Source: Rhodeus uyekii (taxonomy: Eukaryota; Chordata; Actinopteri; Cypriniformes; Acheilognathidae). From it: a DNA stretch of 64,000 bases. Position numbers and translations under genes: made by a program. This document shows positions 36,361 to 49,783 of this stretch, in pieces. The stretch is taken from assembly GCA_037043235.1 (NCBI GenBank), contig JAWRVZ010000048.1, positions 2,300,001 to 2,364,000 on the forward strand. Reading direction: 5' to 3'. The notes beneath the pieces were generated by a model. The model was given only the letters and a program-made list of their open reading frames with translations. It had not been told where the DNA came from and did not search any database. How positions within the stretch are numbered: position 1 is the stretch's first letter; every line of letters starts with the position of its first letter.

Positions 36361-37438
36361 GTGATTCAAATGAGGTTGTAGAGCTGCTTTATAATATCTC
36401 AAAAACAACCACGGGTGACAAGGAAACCATACATCCCATCCCACAATTAGTTTTCAACATAGGGATAACAAGCCATTTATATACAAGTATATTTATATTT
36501 TATTTATTTGTTTATTATTTATTTATTTATTTTTTAAAGTGGTTATGTTTGGCTTTGGGGATTTTAGGCTTGATATATTTGCAAACATCATTATGAACTT
36601 TTAATAATAATGCAAGCGATGTTTAATACATATTGGTTTAAATAAAGACATTTGCCCTTTTTCCATAACCAAGTCTAAAGTGAGAAATATATACAGTTAA
36701 TTTGTTTGTTAACAAAACATTATTTTACTTTATTTTATGTCTTCGTATGAGCTCCTGAAACAATAACACTTCTTTATAAGAACTCACACTTTGTATAATC
36801 TGTTAATGTGTTAACTTCAGTTTATACACTAAATTAATAGTTTGCAAATGTATTTATAAATATCTTATTAAACTATACAGTGTTTCAGCCACTGCTCATA
36901 ATTAATGCATCTATAGTAAAGTTTTATTTAGACAATAAAGTGAATCATAAAACATTTCTCTTTGTCTCTGGCTGTGTGTTTAAGAGTATGCGTGGAGCCA
37001 TCCGAGTTAGATGAGGGTATATCTTGTTATCAGCTCCAGATGTCATGCTTTGTAATCTCAACCTTGGTTCCTCTCGGCTCACAACCCCTCCAACACATCT
37101 GCCACGGTGTCCCTTAGCAGCCGAAGCTCAGCCCTCCCATTGTGAATCTGAGACAGGATTGAAGAGAAATGAAAGAAACTTTGAGTCCCACATGCGGGAA
37201 TAGGGGGGGAGATTAACCTAATTCGCAGAGCATGTGAAATATGAATACACTCTCCTTTCAAACCCTCCCAATAATCTGAGCTGTGAAGTGCCATTGAAGA
37301 TGCAATTTGTGCAGTTTGTTCTGTTTCAAAAACAAGCGCTGTTTGAAAACCAAGTTAGCTGACATGCTGTCTACGACCTACTAGATCAGCCTTGAAAGGA
37401 AGCATCAGAAACTGAAACGGGACCTCTTAGTCATCAAT
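36361..37438. other. Unassigned; balanced block at 36960-37320
   Basis: 36960-37320 is free of repeats and open for 71 codons on the minus strand (37079-37294) without a recognised motif. It could be a conserved noncoding element or exon piece. Confidence 0.3.
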
Positions 37439-37475
37439 GTATGTCTGTCTATCTATCTGTCTATCTATCTATATA
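37439..37475. repeat. (TCTA)n-type microsatellite
   Basis: TGTCTGTCTATCTATCTGTC-type run. Confidence 0.85.
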
Positions 37476-37692
37476 TCCATCTACACACACTGTTAGACTG
37501 TTTATTTTTGTAAAGCTACGGTAAAGGGGCAGTTACAGTAACTTACTCGCAATAATGGAGTAATCAATTACCTATTAGCCTATTTACATTGAAATTGGAA
37601 AATTTTCAATTATGGATTTACTGTATTAATATTATTATTATTTCATTATTGCAAAAAAAAAAAAAGCCCACTAAAAAATATAATTATTTTAC

Positions 37693-37696
<4 letters not shown>

Positions 37697-37771
<75 letters not shown>
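37697..37771. repeat. (CT)n(AT)n compound microsatellite
   Basis: About 17 CT units followed by about 20 AT units. Confidence 0.95.
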
Positions 37772-37778
<7 letters not shown>

Positions 37779-40700
37779 ATTTAAATTAAACAAACAGCAT
37801 TTGTATAGTTTATGCACTTTATTAATTTTAAAATAACAGACTTTTTGTCTGCAGAATAAAATCTATAAAACATTTTCATTTTAAGAGGCCTAAAACATCA
37901 ACACAATATACATATAGCCCTGTGAGTATAAGTTGTGTACACAATGAACAGAATTGCAGTGAATTCTGAAACAATGATTACAACTTAATTGTATGCATGT
38001 TACATTTATGCCCATCCATATACTATAAGAAATCGGTTGACTTCCTGCCTTTTGTATCAACATTAAACTACTGTAAATTCAGATACAGAAAATGACTGTA
38101 AATTTCAACTGTAAATACCCTTAATGCAGTGCATATTAAAGTAGTTAACTATAAATAATACAGTATATATGGTATTATACTGGTATTTTTTTGTTGTAAT
38201 TTTTTTTTTTTATCTATCTCTATCGCCCGTCCACCCAAGGGTTTTAATATATTTAAAAATTAATTAATTAATTATTAAGTACAAATTACTAATATTACTA
38301 TGTTGTATTTTTGATCAGATAAATGCAGGCTTGGTAAGCAAGCCTTAGAGAGAATTTTTTATTTTTTATTTTTTTAAATCTTTCTGATCTCAAACTTTTG
38401 AATTGTAGTTTATATTTAATAGACTTTTAACTTTTTTTTATTTTTATTCTAAGTAGACCTCTTACCATGCAATGACAGTTGTCGGGTAAGAACAAATTAT
38501 CATAAAAGCTCACATCCAGGAAGAAGCCTCTGAGTTATATAGCCTGCTTTTTTGGAGCTTGACACAAATGGTCAATATAAATCATCATTTTATGAAAAGA
38601 CAGACTCAAAAGTTTTACTTTCATCTTCCATTGGAAAAAAGAAAAAGCCACTAAAAGCGTTTGGAACAACATGGGGTGAGTAAGTAATGGATGAGGAGAA
38701 AATTTTTGAGGAACAAACTATTCTATTAAAATAATACTTTTATTTTAATGATGAGGGGAGAAATCAGTTTTCATATTAACAGAGCCCTATAGCTTTAATT
38801 AAAATACATCTTCAAGAGCAGAATGAATTAATTGACTCCGGGGATCTACAAAAAGATATGGAAATGGCCGAATGAGCCACTGGTTCATTATCAGCAGTCA
38901 ATAGACTGTGAGAACAAATGCGTGAAGTTCTGCTTCCGTGAGTAGCGACATGCTGAACTTTTATAAGAGTAAATTGGTACAAGTCAAAAGCCTGTTTTGA
39001 GGCTCTTTAATCGCGTGTGAATCAATTGTTTTCTGATCCATAGCTTCTAAAACACAGATCCATTGGCAGGTTTTAAAACAACACCACGGTAAACACTTGC
39101 GCACTCACAGAAGTTATTTTTAGCGTTATTTACTAAGGCAAGAACATCTATTGCTATTTGAATACTTGAGTTTTGAAAAGCTTTTTCTTTGAGGAATCGT
39201 ATGCGACAATTGTCAAACAATAAAATTCCATATCTAGAGATGACAATGTCATTGACATTTGGAGATGAACCCTCTTGATTTTGGATAGTAATGAATCACA
39301 TTGAGTTGTAACAGTCCAGAATACACTGGCAAGCACACACCAACACCTTGGCATCCACTGCAAACACCTTAGCACAGTATCTGCCAGTTTTTCACGACTC
39401 GCAACTCTCATTTTCTTCCTCTCATTTTTCATTGCCGATTTTATTACACTGTTGAGCTCTGAGATAAAACATTGATGGCAATATTTCAGTATTAGTTGCG
39501 TATAAGGCATATTTGTTGATAAAATAGCTCTTATCTAATCTCTATTGAGGAAAAGCAGAAATATAGAAAAAAATATCATTCATCACCATGGGAGATGTGC
39601 ATAGAAATGACAAATTTCCATTCCTCTAAGCCAAAATTACAGCTCACAATTCAGAGAGTGATAATAGCGTAGAGCTAATGTGTGCCAGGTTGTGATATGC
39701 AGGTGGGAATGATACTTTCACAGATTGAGAGAGAGTGAAACGTAATTATTGCGAGAAGTTTAGCGTAATGAGAATCTGTTATGGACCTCTCAATATCTTG
39801 CAAGCCTCTGTCTGAGGGCAAACATTTACCTCATTTTAACCTCAAATATACTTTTTTTTATTGAGAATACGAGAAATAATGAAGTGCATAATGCTTGTGC
39901 GGTGTCAGGTTCAACAGGCTGTGAGGTTGTGTTTGGCGCTTGTCTGACACCACAGTTGCCACAATTGTAACAGCTGTCATGGGAATCTGAATGGGAAAAC
40001 ATCTCATGTTTACAATCGTAGCAAAAAGTAAACATCTAACCAGATGTTATAAAGAGGCCATGGATTAAAATATGACAAGCAGTAATCTGCTTTACCATTA
40101 AAAATCTAAGACACAATTCTCTATCCACTGGCATTATGTTAAGGGTATTAATTTTTTGACTGATTCTTTGCCTAAATCCAAAAAGCAAGTGCTCACATTT
40201 AAAATGAAGAGGTGTTGCATCTGTTGCAATCATTAAAGGACACAAATGGCTTGGAACAAGGACATTATGTAAAAAACCCCAAAAAACCCCACTTAATTTA
40301 CAACCCAACCGTATGCATGCGCTCACCATGCTTTTGCGAACAACAAAGTGCACTAGTTTAAGAAGCGTGGAGATACCAGCAACCTCAGTTAACGTAGAAA
40401 ATGTTCAATTGAATGATTCGTTTGGAGTGACTATAGCTAACAATTTGGTTTGGTGCATCTGTACACAATTCTGAAAGCCTTGAGGTATCCTTTTTCTGCT
40501 ATCCATTTACGCTAAAACAGCCTCCCTAAGTGGGTCGGCAGCCCTTTTAACAAAATGTTTTACTGCAATCTGAGCCACACATTTAGTATGTGTGAAGCCT
40601 TGCCAATGACCAGTACAAGAAACCTGGCAGGCTGACACAACTTCCTTTTGTTTATTTGACTGAATGCATATTTGTGCATTCAAATGTTGGCCTTTGAGCA

Positions 40701-40800
40701 GAAGTTTGTGATTGTTTGAATTGGTGTTGGTCATCCATCGGTCTTTTCATCCATTCATTGTCAAAACCTAATGATCTCCTACCTAATTTGCTCTTGGTCT
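37772..40800. other. Unassigned sequence; repeat Y end near 38300-38410
   Basis: TTTTTGATCAGATAAATGCAG at about 38309 and TCTGATCTCAAACTTTTGAAT at about 38384 are the end of repeat Y. A 118-codon minus-strand frame at 39154-39510 and a 105-codon frame at 40036-40353 show no motifs. No gene is called. Confidence 0.4.
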
Positions 40801-40804
40801 TTAA

Positions 40805-41480
40805 TGCGCTACCAAAACCCACTGACCCACCGAGGCAGGGACTCTACAAGACCCATAAAGGTGTCCTGTGATACCAAGATGTTAGCTGTAGGTCCTGCAA
40901 GATCAGTAGGTTGTGAGGTGGAGCTGCCGTGGACATGTTGGTGCAGCATATCCCACTGATGCCAAATTGAATTGAGATCTGGGGAATGTGGGCAACACCT
41001 TGAACTCTTTATCATGAACTCGAATAGCCCAGATGATGTAAAAGGAAACGGGAGACCTTCTTCCACTAGTCCAAGGTGCAATTCAGAGACTCACCTGGTC
41101 ATTGTAAGTACTTTAGATAGTGGACGGGGTTCATCAAATGGCATAATGATTGGTGTGTGTTTACAGAGCACCACACACAGAAGACTGTGATGAACTGTGT
41201 CTTGCATGACTTATGGCTTAGTATAGGGGATAGAGGATAGTCTTCGTTGCTCACATGCATTGATGATCCCTAGGCATCCAACACCTTATTGGTTTATGGA
41301 TTTGTCCATCCTCGGACCACTGTTGTTCAATTCTCACCAAGGCTGACCAGGACCAACCCTTGCAGATACTCTGACCCAGATGCCTGACATAACAATCTGG
41401 GCCTTGTCAGTCACAAAGAACATAACTCCTGGCATGTTCTACTACATCCAACACACTGATTTCGAGAACTGAATGTTTAC
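40805..41480 (-). pseudogene. Decayed Tc1-like transposase C-terminus and adjoining element sequence
   Basis: The minus-strand frame at 40809-41081 gives CCPHSPDLNSIWHQWDMLH, then a stretch ending LVESLPRWVSGFW. This is the arrangement of the last 60-70 residues of a Tc1-type transposase: PDLNPIE/WD block, helix, then a LVESMPRR-type end. The normally conserved glutamate of the PDLNPIE block is not preserved (SIWHQWD). The sequence from about 41100 to 41480 reads on with repeat-like phrases but no clear domain. It is a different subfamily from 3655-4142. Inactive. Confidence 0.65.
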
Positions 41481-41751
41481 TTACCAAATACTCTACCCAG
41501 CTCTTAATATGTGGCCCTGTTAGGAGTTGGTCAATGATAATTGCTTTATCTGTGACTGGTCATATTGTTACAGAGAGTACTTTGGTTACAGTTTATTTTG
41601 ATGGTCCACTTTAAATATTCTGTTGACTGTAAGTAATGTTGCACCTACTCAGAGTAATGGTAGACTGGTAAGGTTAGAGTTAGGGAAATAAGTTGACCTA
41701 CTTGCAAAGTTACTTATAGTCAGCAAAACGTCAAAAATGTAGTTAAAACAG

Positions 41752-41892
41752 TAGAGTGCGGCACTTGCAATGATCAAGGTCATGCGTTCGATTCACAGGG
41801 AAAGCAAGAACTGATTAGAATGTCAATATGTCCTTTGAATGCAATGTATGTCACTTCGGATAAAAGTGTCTGCCAAATATGTAAATGTAAAA
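41752..41892 (+). mobile_element. tRNA-derived SINE inside the composite MITE
   Basis: GATCAAGGTCATGCGTTCGA, CAGGGAAAGCAAGAACTGAT, TTTGAATGCAATGTATGTCA and GGATAAAAGTGTCTGCCAAA follow in the SINE order seen at 24012-24175. Confidence 0.7.
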
Positions 41893-41927
41893 TGTCTGTT
41901 AGATCATCAACATAATAACAATAATTT

Positions 41928-42275
41928 GTTACATTTATATAGCACTTTTCCAGATGCTCAAAGTACTTTATAGAAGAGCGGAATCTCCTCAACCACCACG
42001 AGTGTGTAGCATCCACCTGGATGATGCGACGGCAGCCATATTGCGCCAGAACACTCACCACACACCAGCTTATTGGTGGAGAGGAGACCAAATAATGAAA
42101 CCAATCAGTAAATATGGGGATGATTAGGAGGCCGTGACGGACCAAGAACAATGGGCAAATTTGGCCAGGATGCCGGGGTTAAACCCCTACTCTTGCGTAG
42201 GACATCCTGGGATTTTTAATGACCACAGAGAGTCAGGACCTCGGTTTAACATCTCATCCGAAGGATGACTAACGT
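41928..42275 (+). repeat. Dispersed repeat beginning TTTATATAGCACTTTTCCAG
   Basis: It runs from ACATTTATATAGCACTTTT through CACCTGGATGATGCGACGGC and CAAATTTGGCCAGGATGCC to TAACATCTCATCCGAAGGAT. From memory this is a very common fish intergenic sequence and is often mis-annotated as coding on the antisense strand (the 123-codon minus frame at 41780-42151 is such a shadow). I do not know its class for certain. Confidence 0.6.
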
Positions 42276-42392
42276 ATTTGTAGTTATTAAACCTGCAGCC
42301 TACTAACATTTTAATGACTGGAAGTGGACATAGATGAATGCTACTTATAGTCATCAGAATGTCTAAAACAGACCATCAAAATAAAGTGTCAC

Positions 42393-44324
42393 TCGTACTT
42401 TCGTAATGAATCGTCAAGTAATTTCCATTTCTTTTATGGTGACATTTAAATACATATTTTCTATGCATGTTTTGTTTATTTACCGATACTTGTTTTTGTA
42501 GCAGTTTTCTATAAGCTCTGTTTGACTGTGTGAAGCTGTGTGGAAGACTTTGTTTTCTTGGACAGGCTGTTTAGAGACGTTTGATGTGGAGCAAGGCTGA
42601 TATAAACATGCTGGTTGAAGTAGTGGTCATGCCTGGTGGTCTGCATGTCACTAATTAAGTGTTGAGTTCTGTTGATGATCTCAGCCCATATTTCACTTAC
42701 TGCATGTCCACAAACCGCCTTTTAAAGCAGTGAACTGTTTTACGTGGCATGGACTTGTTTACTTAGAGAAACACAATGTTGATGTGAGGGCTCTTGTTAG
42801 CTTCATCTCAAACAAACCTTTAATTTTCCAGATAAAGAGCAGGCTGGTTAATTGTAGATTTAATACATGAATAATTAACAAATGTTTGTTCCAACATTTT
42901 CCATCTAATCGGTGATCAAAGAACTATATCTGGATGACTACATCTCAGCAGGTCACGGATTGTATCTTCATTGCATGAAGCTAAGCCAGATGCTAGGCGA
43001 GCACTCGTATTGTTAGATGCTTTGATACCGATCCAGGAATAAAACTGTTATTCTACAATATAATAAATGTTTACAAAGCACTGCAGGCTGTGTTTTTTGT
43101 CCCTAATGCACAATTGTTTACTGTTTAACTGTAAGTTAATCCACATTGGTAGCATCTTCCCAGCAAGCACAGTTTGTTTATTTGTTCATATTCTGAAGAA
43201 CATCACATTATAAGTGCACTGGATCCACTATAACATGATATGATTTGATATAGTACGTGCACAATCTCACATTGAATGTAATACATTTATAATTAGCTAT
43301 TCTTCGACTGCAATCTTTGGATGATAATTAATTCTACTGTTCAGCAAACCGTAAGCAGGATATTTTTCTTCAACTTCATGTCAGTCAAAGTTTTCCTCAC
43401 AGTGTGGGCTGACACCCCGAGGCTTGTTGAAGTCTTCAGATTCTCAGCCACATTCACACACAGAATAACATTCTGGAAGAATTTGTGAGACAGTTTCCTT
43501 GATCCAAAGAGGAGAGGTTCGAATGTTGGTGAAACATTCAAGTTAATCTCCTCGTGGTGAATTGTGCTTCCAATGAATCTGCCTAGCTCAGGGTTCTATC
43601 GTGGGTGGAAAGGTTTTGTCCACACGGAGCGAACCGGCATCAAAGCGTTTGCACCCAGATTATCTCTAGGCTTTTAAAAGAGAGGAAAACAAGTCATTTA
43701 GACATCCAAAGAGTGCATATGGTCAGCACTGTTCCCGATAACAGCATAAACACGGATAAATACAAAGCCGCTTATTATGGAGGCGGTTTAAATCAGCTTG
43801 TGAAAATCTATTGAGAATGATAAGCAAAGTAACCAGAAGATAAATGATACTCATGGATTCATTGTGCTGCTGGAAATAACCAAAAACGACAACCAGCAGT
43901 GACCTTCATGTTTACTTAATGAGGTCAATCCTGTTGGTATTTGGCCAGGAGATTTTTATGGGTCTCTAGTTAAATGCAAGGCTATATATTCCTATATAAT
44001 TTTGAGTGCCCTCCAAAAAGTATGGAACTGGAAAATGCACAGATCAAAAATGAACTCTTTTTTTCTGTACTAGATGAATAAATCAAAGCTGACAGCATAT
44101 TTTATCCATGCCTAGTGCCCTTCATGATGGGCCGCAGGTTGAGCTGTACTTTGTGATTGTCTTATATTAGGATGTTTGACATGTTTGAAGAAACCCATAA
44201 GCTCGTACCTCACCATTTGTGATGCAGACGTGGATGATTCCTCAAATCATGCGGGTCGTTCAGGAGAGTTATGTGTATTACTTTTGAAAATTGACCAGAC
44301 ATGCGATTTTTTTCTCACATGTTG
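42393..44324. other. Unassigned sequence; possible transposase N-terminus at 43341-43541
   Basis: The minus frame 43341-43541 contains SLGVSAHTVRKTLTDMKLKK, which resembles the second helix-turn-helix of a Tc1-like transposase N-terminus. Without flanking blocks this is weak. The remainder, including the balanced block 43560-43800, shows nothing I can name. Confidence 0.3.
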
Positions 44325-44500
44325 CACAGTTATAAAAAGCAGAATTTCAGTGTTGCATGATCCTTCAGAAATCATTCTAATGCTTATAAAATGATGAAGA
44401 AACATTTCTTATTATTAAAACAGTTGTGCTGCTTAGCATTTTTGTGGTAACCTTGATAAAAAAAGAGTTATTTTAAAAGAATATTGGAAATACCACTTCT
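44325..44500 (+). repeat. Dispersed repeat Y, partial copy
   Basis: TTTCAGTGTTGCATGATCCT, TTCAGAAATCATTCTAATGC, AAGAAACATTTCTTATTATT and AAACAGTTGTGCTGCTTAGC match this family in order. Confidence 0.65.
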
Positions 44501-44861
44501 ACAATCTTCAAAGGACATCAAAAAGTAACATTGCCATAATATAATTTGTAACAGGTACAAATTCCTTGAAACAGTTTCCATGACAGAGTTTCCGTGACAT
44601 ACATTTTTTCATCACTGCTGGATATGCCGGTTTGCAAATCAAATGATTATTAAACAGGAGCACGAACTATGCATAAGCAGCAGCCCTTCCAGCACACTCA
44701 GTCTCCAAATTAAATCACCCGTCCCTCAAGTGGACTATATTAGTGCAGTATTATAGGGAATAGGGAATGAGGGTATAGGGAGCGATTTTGGACACAGCCT
44801 TGAGTTGGTATGACTGATGTGGGAGACATTCAGAATATGATTTGGCAAAGATGTAAACAAC

Positions 44862-44965
44862 TGTGAAGCTTTGGGGGTGTCGATTAACTCAATCTATAAT
44901 CCATCTATGTTTAGATCATCTTTCTGAATCTCAAAATGGACAGTCTTTGGCAAGTTTTTCTTTTG
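44862..44965 (+). repeat. Dispersed repeat Z, copy 1 (GAAGCTTTGGGGGTGTCGAT)
   Basis: GAAGCTTTGGGGGTGTCGAT, TAACTCAATCTATAATCCAT and TTTCTGAATCTCA align with 60336-60440 (GGAGCTTTGGGGGTGTCAAT, GAACTCGGTCGACTCTGCTT, GTTCTGAATCTCA). It is a second, diverged copy of an unknown dispersed element. Confidence 0.55.
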
Positions 44966-45217
44966 TCTCTGTTCTTTCGATTGATGGACTGTATGTTCAG
45001 AAATTCATGCAACAATACATTATGAAGTTCATGAAAGTTTTGTGAAAATGATCAAAATGATGGCGCTGACTGGCAGCTTGAAAATAACAAAAAAAAAAGC
45101 TGCTGTGGAAAGAGTTAATATGTAAAAACGTAGACAAACAATCATAATTTAATGGCTTCATTAATTAAATGCACTAAGAACATATTTCTAGTAGTTGGGT
45201 GTAGAAACGCTCTTTGT

Positions 45218-45375
45218 TCAGGAAGAAGGAGGCGGGAACCGGCAAACATTAAACAAACTTTTAATATGAAACAAAACATAACTACAAAATAAAAGTACTG
45301 GTGGCGCCCACGCGAACACAAGCATGGCATCTAACCCAGGCCTGGTCCACTCTCGTCCCTCGACCTCGCCACATT
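45218..45375 (-). repeat. Dispersed repeat family X, copy 2
   Basis: GGAAGAAGGAGGCGGGAACC, GGCAAACATTAAACAAACTT and CTACAAAATAAAAGTACTGG correspond in order to 9985-10060. The downstream part diverges. Confidence 0.55.
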
Positions 45376-48300
45376 GGGAATTTTAACTTTTCATTTCTTG
45401 TAACAGTTGTAAACACTGAAGCAAGGATTGGATTATTAGAAGTGTTTTTTTTTTTTACTTGAGACAGTATGAGAAACCACTCACACCATTCTAGCAACAT
45501 GTTGAAAATCACACAACACACCTAGCAATCACATAGCAGCGGCGCATTCTTTAGAATATGTACAAATCTAGTTTTATACTGCAATCTGAGGCCCAATTTT
45601 CTATAGTATCCTCGACTGTGCTGTTTACAGTGCACCCAGCAGTTTTCTTAACACACTTGATGTTTTGGTTATGCATTTAAGTGATTTGATTAACTTTGTA
45701 AAGCGCACTACATTGTATTATTCTGCCATGCGATGATGCAAAATAGGAAGCAATTCGCAATGACTATTCAAATGCTGTTTTTCTTTTTTTTTATTGCTTG
45801 GTCCCAATCAGGCAGGGGGTTATTTCTTTGATTTGTATCTTCAAAATAACAGACTATGTGCACCTTAAGCCCTTTAGAGTTGTTCTTTCATACTAATTGT
45901 ATTCAAAGTTTCACATTGCTGAAAAGGGGAACCAAGAGATTTACTGAATACTGTTAAATTATTAAGTGTTCGGTTTGCTTACTGCGTGTAGTGTGCGGAG
46001 GAAGACAAATAAACATAACAAATACATCGCTTTTGAAAGTTTTTCCACCTTTGAGGTCTTCAAATCAGTTGGACTTATAAAAGACTTTGTATTCTTGTGG
46101 AGATTTTGACAGTTCTAGCTGTGCTTTTGGGCGCTTTTGCTCATGGGAGATCAATTGCTTGAATTATTAAATAAGGAAGAAGACGGCCTACTCTATAATT
46201 TTTTCTTCTAAAGACAAAACACTTTTTTCTTTTAGAAAAGGAATTTAAATATTAATGTTAACATATTAAATATAAATGCTCAAATAAAACCTCTTTAGAA
46301 ATGCATCTTGTTTAATTTGGCAATGAGATAATCAAGAAATAAAAATCAAAGAAATTCATCTTTGCATGTACAAAACATTTTAGTGATTTACTTCATCTTT
46401 GTTAGGTTGTTATCCCTGACAAAAAAAGTAAAAGATGATTTTTAGAGTTTGCTCTGGAATTATAGAACTGAGATGTATTACATTACAAACGAGCCCTCAA
46501 GGTTTGAACCGGAATAGCCCTGCTTCACTCTCTATTCTAGCCGTACATTGCATCACCTTCTCTCTGGTCAGATCTATTATTTTTTATGAGGCAGACTGTT
46601 TGTGCTCAATAGCGTGGACAAATAAAACGTGCAGTAATGAATATACCACCATTGCTATACTGCGGTACATATTGTTACACACCTAATAAAATATTCCCAG
46701 AGCTGTAGACCTTGGGGGACATTTTTTGGTCTCCAAGAGGTAAACAGCTTATAAATCATAATAAATTGTTTTTTGAAAATATAAAAATGCAGAAAGTTTT
46801 CTGTGAGTCTTGTTTTAGGTGATACAGTTTATACTTTAAAGAGTGTGTGTGTGTGATTCTATTAAACTCACCGAGGCTTCTTTTTTTAATCAAAATAGTA
46901 TTACAGTTTAAAATAAGTTTTCTTTTCTGAATATAAAATGTTAAATGCTTTAAACTGTAATTTATTCCTGTGATGCAAAGTTGAATTATTTTAATCCAAT
47001 CTTCAGTCATATGATTCTTGATGTAAAGTTAAAAAAAGCATTTAATTGAAAAATGTTTGTGTGTGTTTGTCTTTACTGTAACTTTCAATCAATGGTATGT
47101 ATGGTTGTATACTATTATGTATACTTTACATAGTGTAAATACACATACAATCCTGATCTTTTTTCATATTCCTTTTTTTTTTAAATCTGAGGTGACATTA
47201 AATGTAACATTGTGTAAGCTTTTATTATATTTTCTCATTTTCTTTATTTGACAGTCAAAATATTGTGAGATATTCACAATTAAATTAACATTGCATTTCT
47301 ACTATAGGTTTCATTGGAAATTGTGTAGATTGCAGTTTGACCCAGTTCTGTTCACTCTCACGTCAGTAGCACGGCTGGGTCTTTAAGCCATACACCTGTG
47401 ACCTATGAAACCAAAACATGTGCTAATGTGCACAGTATGTCATATAACGTGTCCCTGCTTCTTTCCCAGTGGGAGTGTGTTATGCAGGAAATTTCCATGT
47501 AAAGCTTAGTGCAACATATCAATTCGTGTTGATAAACATGAGATTTTTGAATGCAATAACACCAGAGACTTGTTGTGGGACAATAACCACATAAACAGTA
47601 TGCTGAGGTTTCTTATTATAAGTGACATTTAGCCGAGCAGAATTTTTTCTTGTGACACGTGACAGACTTTATCATTGAACCAAAGAAGCATTAGTACCAT
47701 TTTTTACCCCAGTTTGCTGTTGATGAAAACCAATGCTGCATGTCCATCCTATCACAGTCCACATGTGATCTCCGTATTGCTCATGCATGTGTATATGTTA
47801 TTGATGCTCTGGCGTGAGCGGGTAAACAGAAGCACACGGTTCTACTGAAGAACTGAATTGTGTAAATCATTTATTGCGTTCTGTTGCTGGTAAACCTGAT
47901 GGCCAGGTTATTTCAGCTTAGATAAATAACCTGTGCATGTTTTTGTGAGATTCGTCCATGCGTTCAGCTGCGTGTGCATGTGAATAAAAAATAAAGCAGT
48001 ATGAAGCAGGTTAGGATATGCTTGCTAATCAGACTGTGCAGAAAACGAAGGTAAAGCTGGCTGGAGAGGTGGAAAAACAACAGTGACATGATACATTACT
48101 GCTTTGAAGAAGATCAGGCCACTTAGAGATCCCTGAGGTCATTAGGCAAAGTTTCAACTTTACTTTACATTGGGAATATGAGCAGAGGCCTTGGGTAATG
48201 TCACACTCTGTTGAGGAGAAAAAAAAGAAAAAAGAAAACCTGAGGACTTTGTGCAAGGCTTGCAAAAAACACTCTGACCAACTTATTGTCCTTAGCACAG

Positions 48301-49761
48301 AAGAAAAAAAAAAAGTCAGTACAAAGCATTCTCTGGAAAACCACCAAAGACGTGACGCCTGATTATGGAATTATTATACAAATGTTGTCATTCTCATGTT
48401 GTTTGAAGAGTGTATGACTTTTTTCCTATTCAAGAATAACAAAAAGGGAAAACTGAAAGAACAACCAAGCTGTTTCTTTCCCCCATATGTAGAAGGAAAG
48501 CATTTAGTGCCTGTGAAATTCAAAAAATAACAGTAAACATAGTCTAAATAACTGCCTGTGGCATATTTGAGTGAAATGATCATTTCATATAATGTTATAG
48601 TAATACTATTTAGTATTTTACTGAATTAATATTTCTTGTCAACATATATAAAGCCGTAAAGACATTTATTATTTAAAAAAAATAATTTAAAATAAATTAT
48701 ATTCTTTAAAATTTTCATTTTATCAAATAATGAAAAAAAATAAAATAAAAAATAAGTATCTGATTTTGGTATCCATAAAATATGTAGCAGCTCAACTGTG
48801 TTTAACATACATAAGACATGATTTACTTTGTTCAATTTTTCCCCATCCTTTTTTAGAGGTAAAAACACAATTTTCTGGAAATGTGCTTTGTGGATGTTCT
48901 TTTCAGATTTTTTTGCTTTGTGTTTTATGAAGGAGGGTCATGCTGGTTGGGAACAACAAGAGGTTGAATAAATAATGATAGAATTAGCATTTTTGCGTGA
49001 AGTATCCCTTCAAAAACTGAAGCGTTTCATAATGCGGTTATCACACATTTCCACCGCTGATGAAGGAGCCCTGTTGTTTGGGAGACTACATAATCATCAA
49101 GTCACATGCAATTTGTTTTTCTACTCTCATTTTGGAGCATTTTTTGTTTTAGGCACATTGTTTCCCCCGTCTCTGACTGTGAGTCAGACTGCTTTATTGA
49201 CCCAATTTGTATTCCCCATTTTCAACAGTCATAATGCCTAGCATCACTACAAATGGACCCTTGGATTTTGGAAAAAAAATAAAAATAAAAACGAAATATG
49301 TGTCTCCTGCAGTGGTTTCTACTAGTCTAGTAGTAATATATCCAATCTAATCCATATAATCCAATATGTTGTGTTCTGCGTTTAGCTCTTGAATTCAGGG
49401 ACACGGCCACATGGACTTGATCGGGTCATAACAAAGCTCAGCTGAAATGATTGCGTTGTCAGCAAAATATAATCACTGGCGAGACGTTTATCATGTGCAG
49501 CCAGGTTTGAACCGTTGTGGACAATATATTTTCTACAGAGAGTTTAATACACAAAGCATCAAGCGGCAGACAGTGTTGTTTCAAGCGTTTAATCTATAGC
49601 TTTTTCCTCAAGTAGAGCACTGGACCATGTTTATGCTGACTTAACACATTTAAGAACAATAACTTTTGAAATGATGACAAACTCAGTGATATGACAGTAT
49701 AGAAGCTCAAGACCCAGAGGAAAACTTTATTGCTCTTTCATAGCTCAGGAGAAATAATGGA
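45376..49761. other. Unassigned sequence; weak repeat Y end near 46940-47030
   Basis: AATTTATTCCTGTGATGCAA and CCAATCTTCAGTCATATGAT near 46961-47012 are repeat Y fragments. Single TAGCAAC motifs lie near 45492-45540. A balanced block at 48960-49260 carries an 88-codon plus frame (48975-49241) without a recognised motif. No gene is called. Confidence 0.4.
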
Positions 49762-49783
49762 GTTCCCTTTCAGGGAACTCGAG
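49762..49783 (+). other. Left terminal extension of the DIRS element, hairpin
   Basis: GTTCCCT (49762-49768) and AGGGAAC (49772-49778) make a perfect 7-bp stem with a 3-nt loop. The extension is matched only by the internal complementary region (54181-54202), not by the right end. Confidence 0.85.

Larger units (their letters stand above)
41585..42392. mobile_element. Composite MITE of the ACTTTATTTTGATGGTC family with two internal repeats
   Basis: The left end GTTACAGTTTATTTTGATGG and the reverse complement of the right end, GTGACACTTTATTTTGATGG, form a good inverted terminal repeat. Flanking arms carry TGACTGTAAGTAATGTTGCA (left) and, reading inward from the right, TGACTATAAGTAGCATTCAT. 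Inserted between the arms are a SINE (41752-41892) and another dispersed sequence (41928-42275). Non-coding. Confidence 0.7.

Noticed and set aside
41780..42151. 123-codon minus-strand ORF
   Set aside because: It lies within a well-known type of fish dispersed repeat and the adjoining SINE; it has no independent support.
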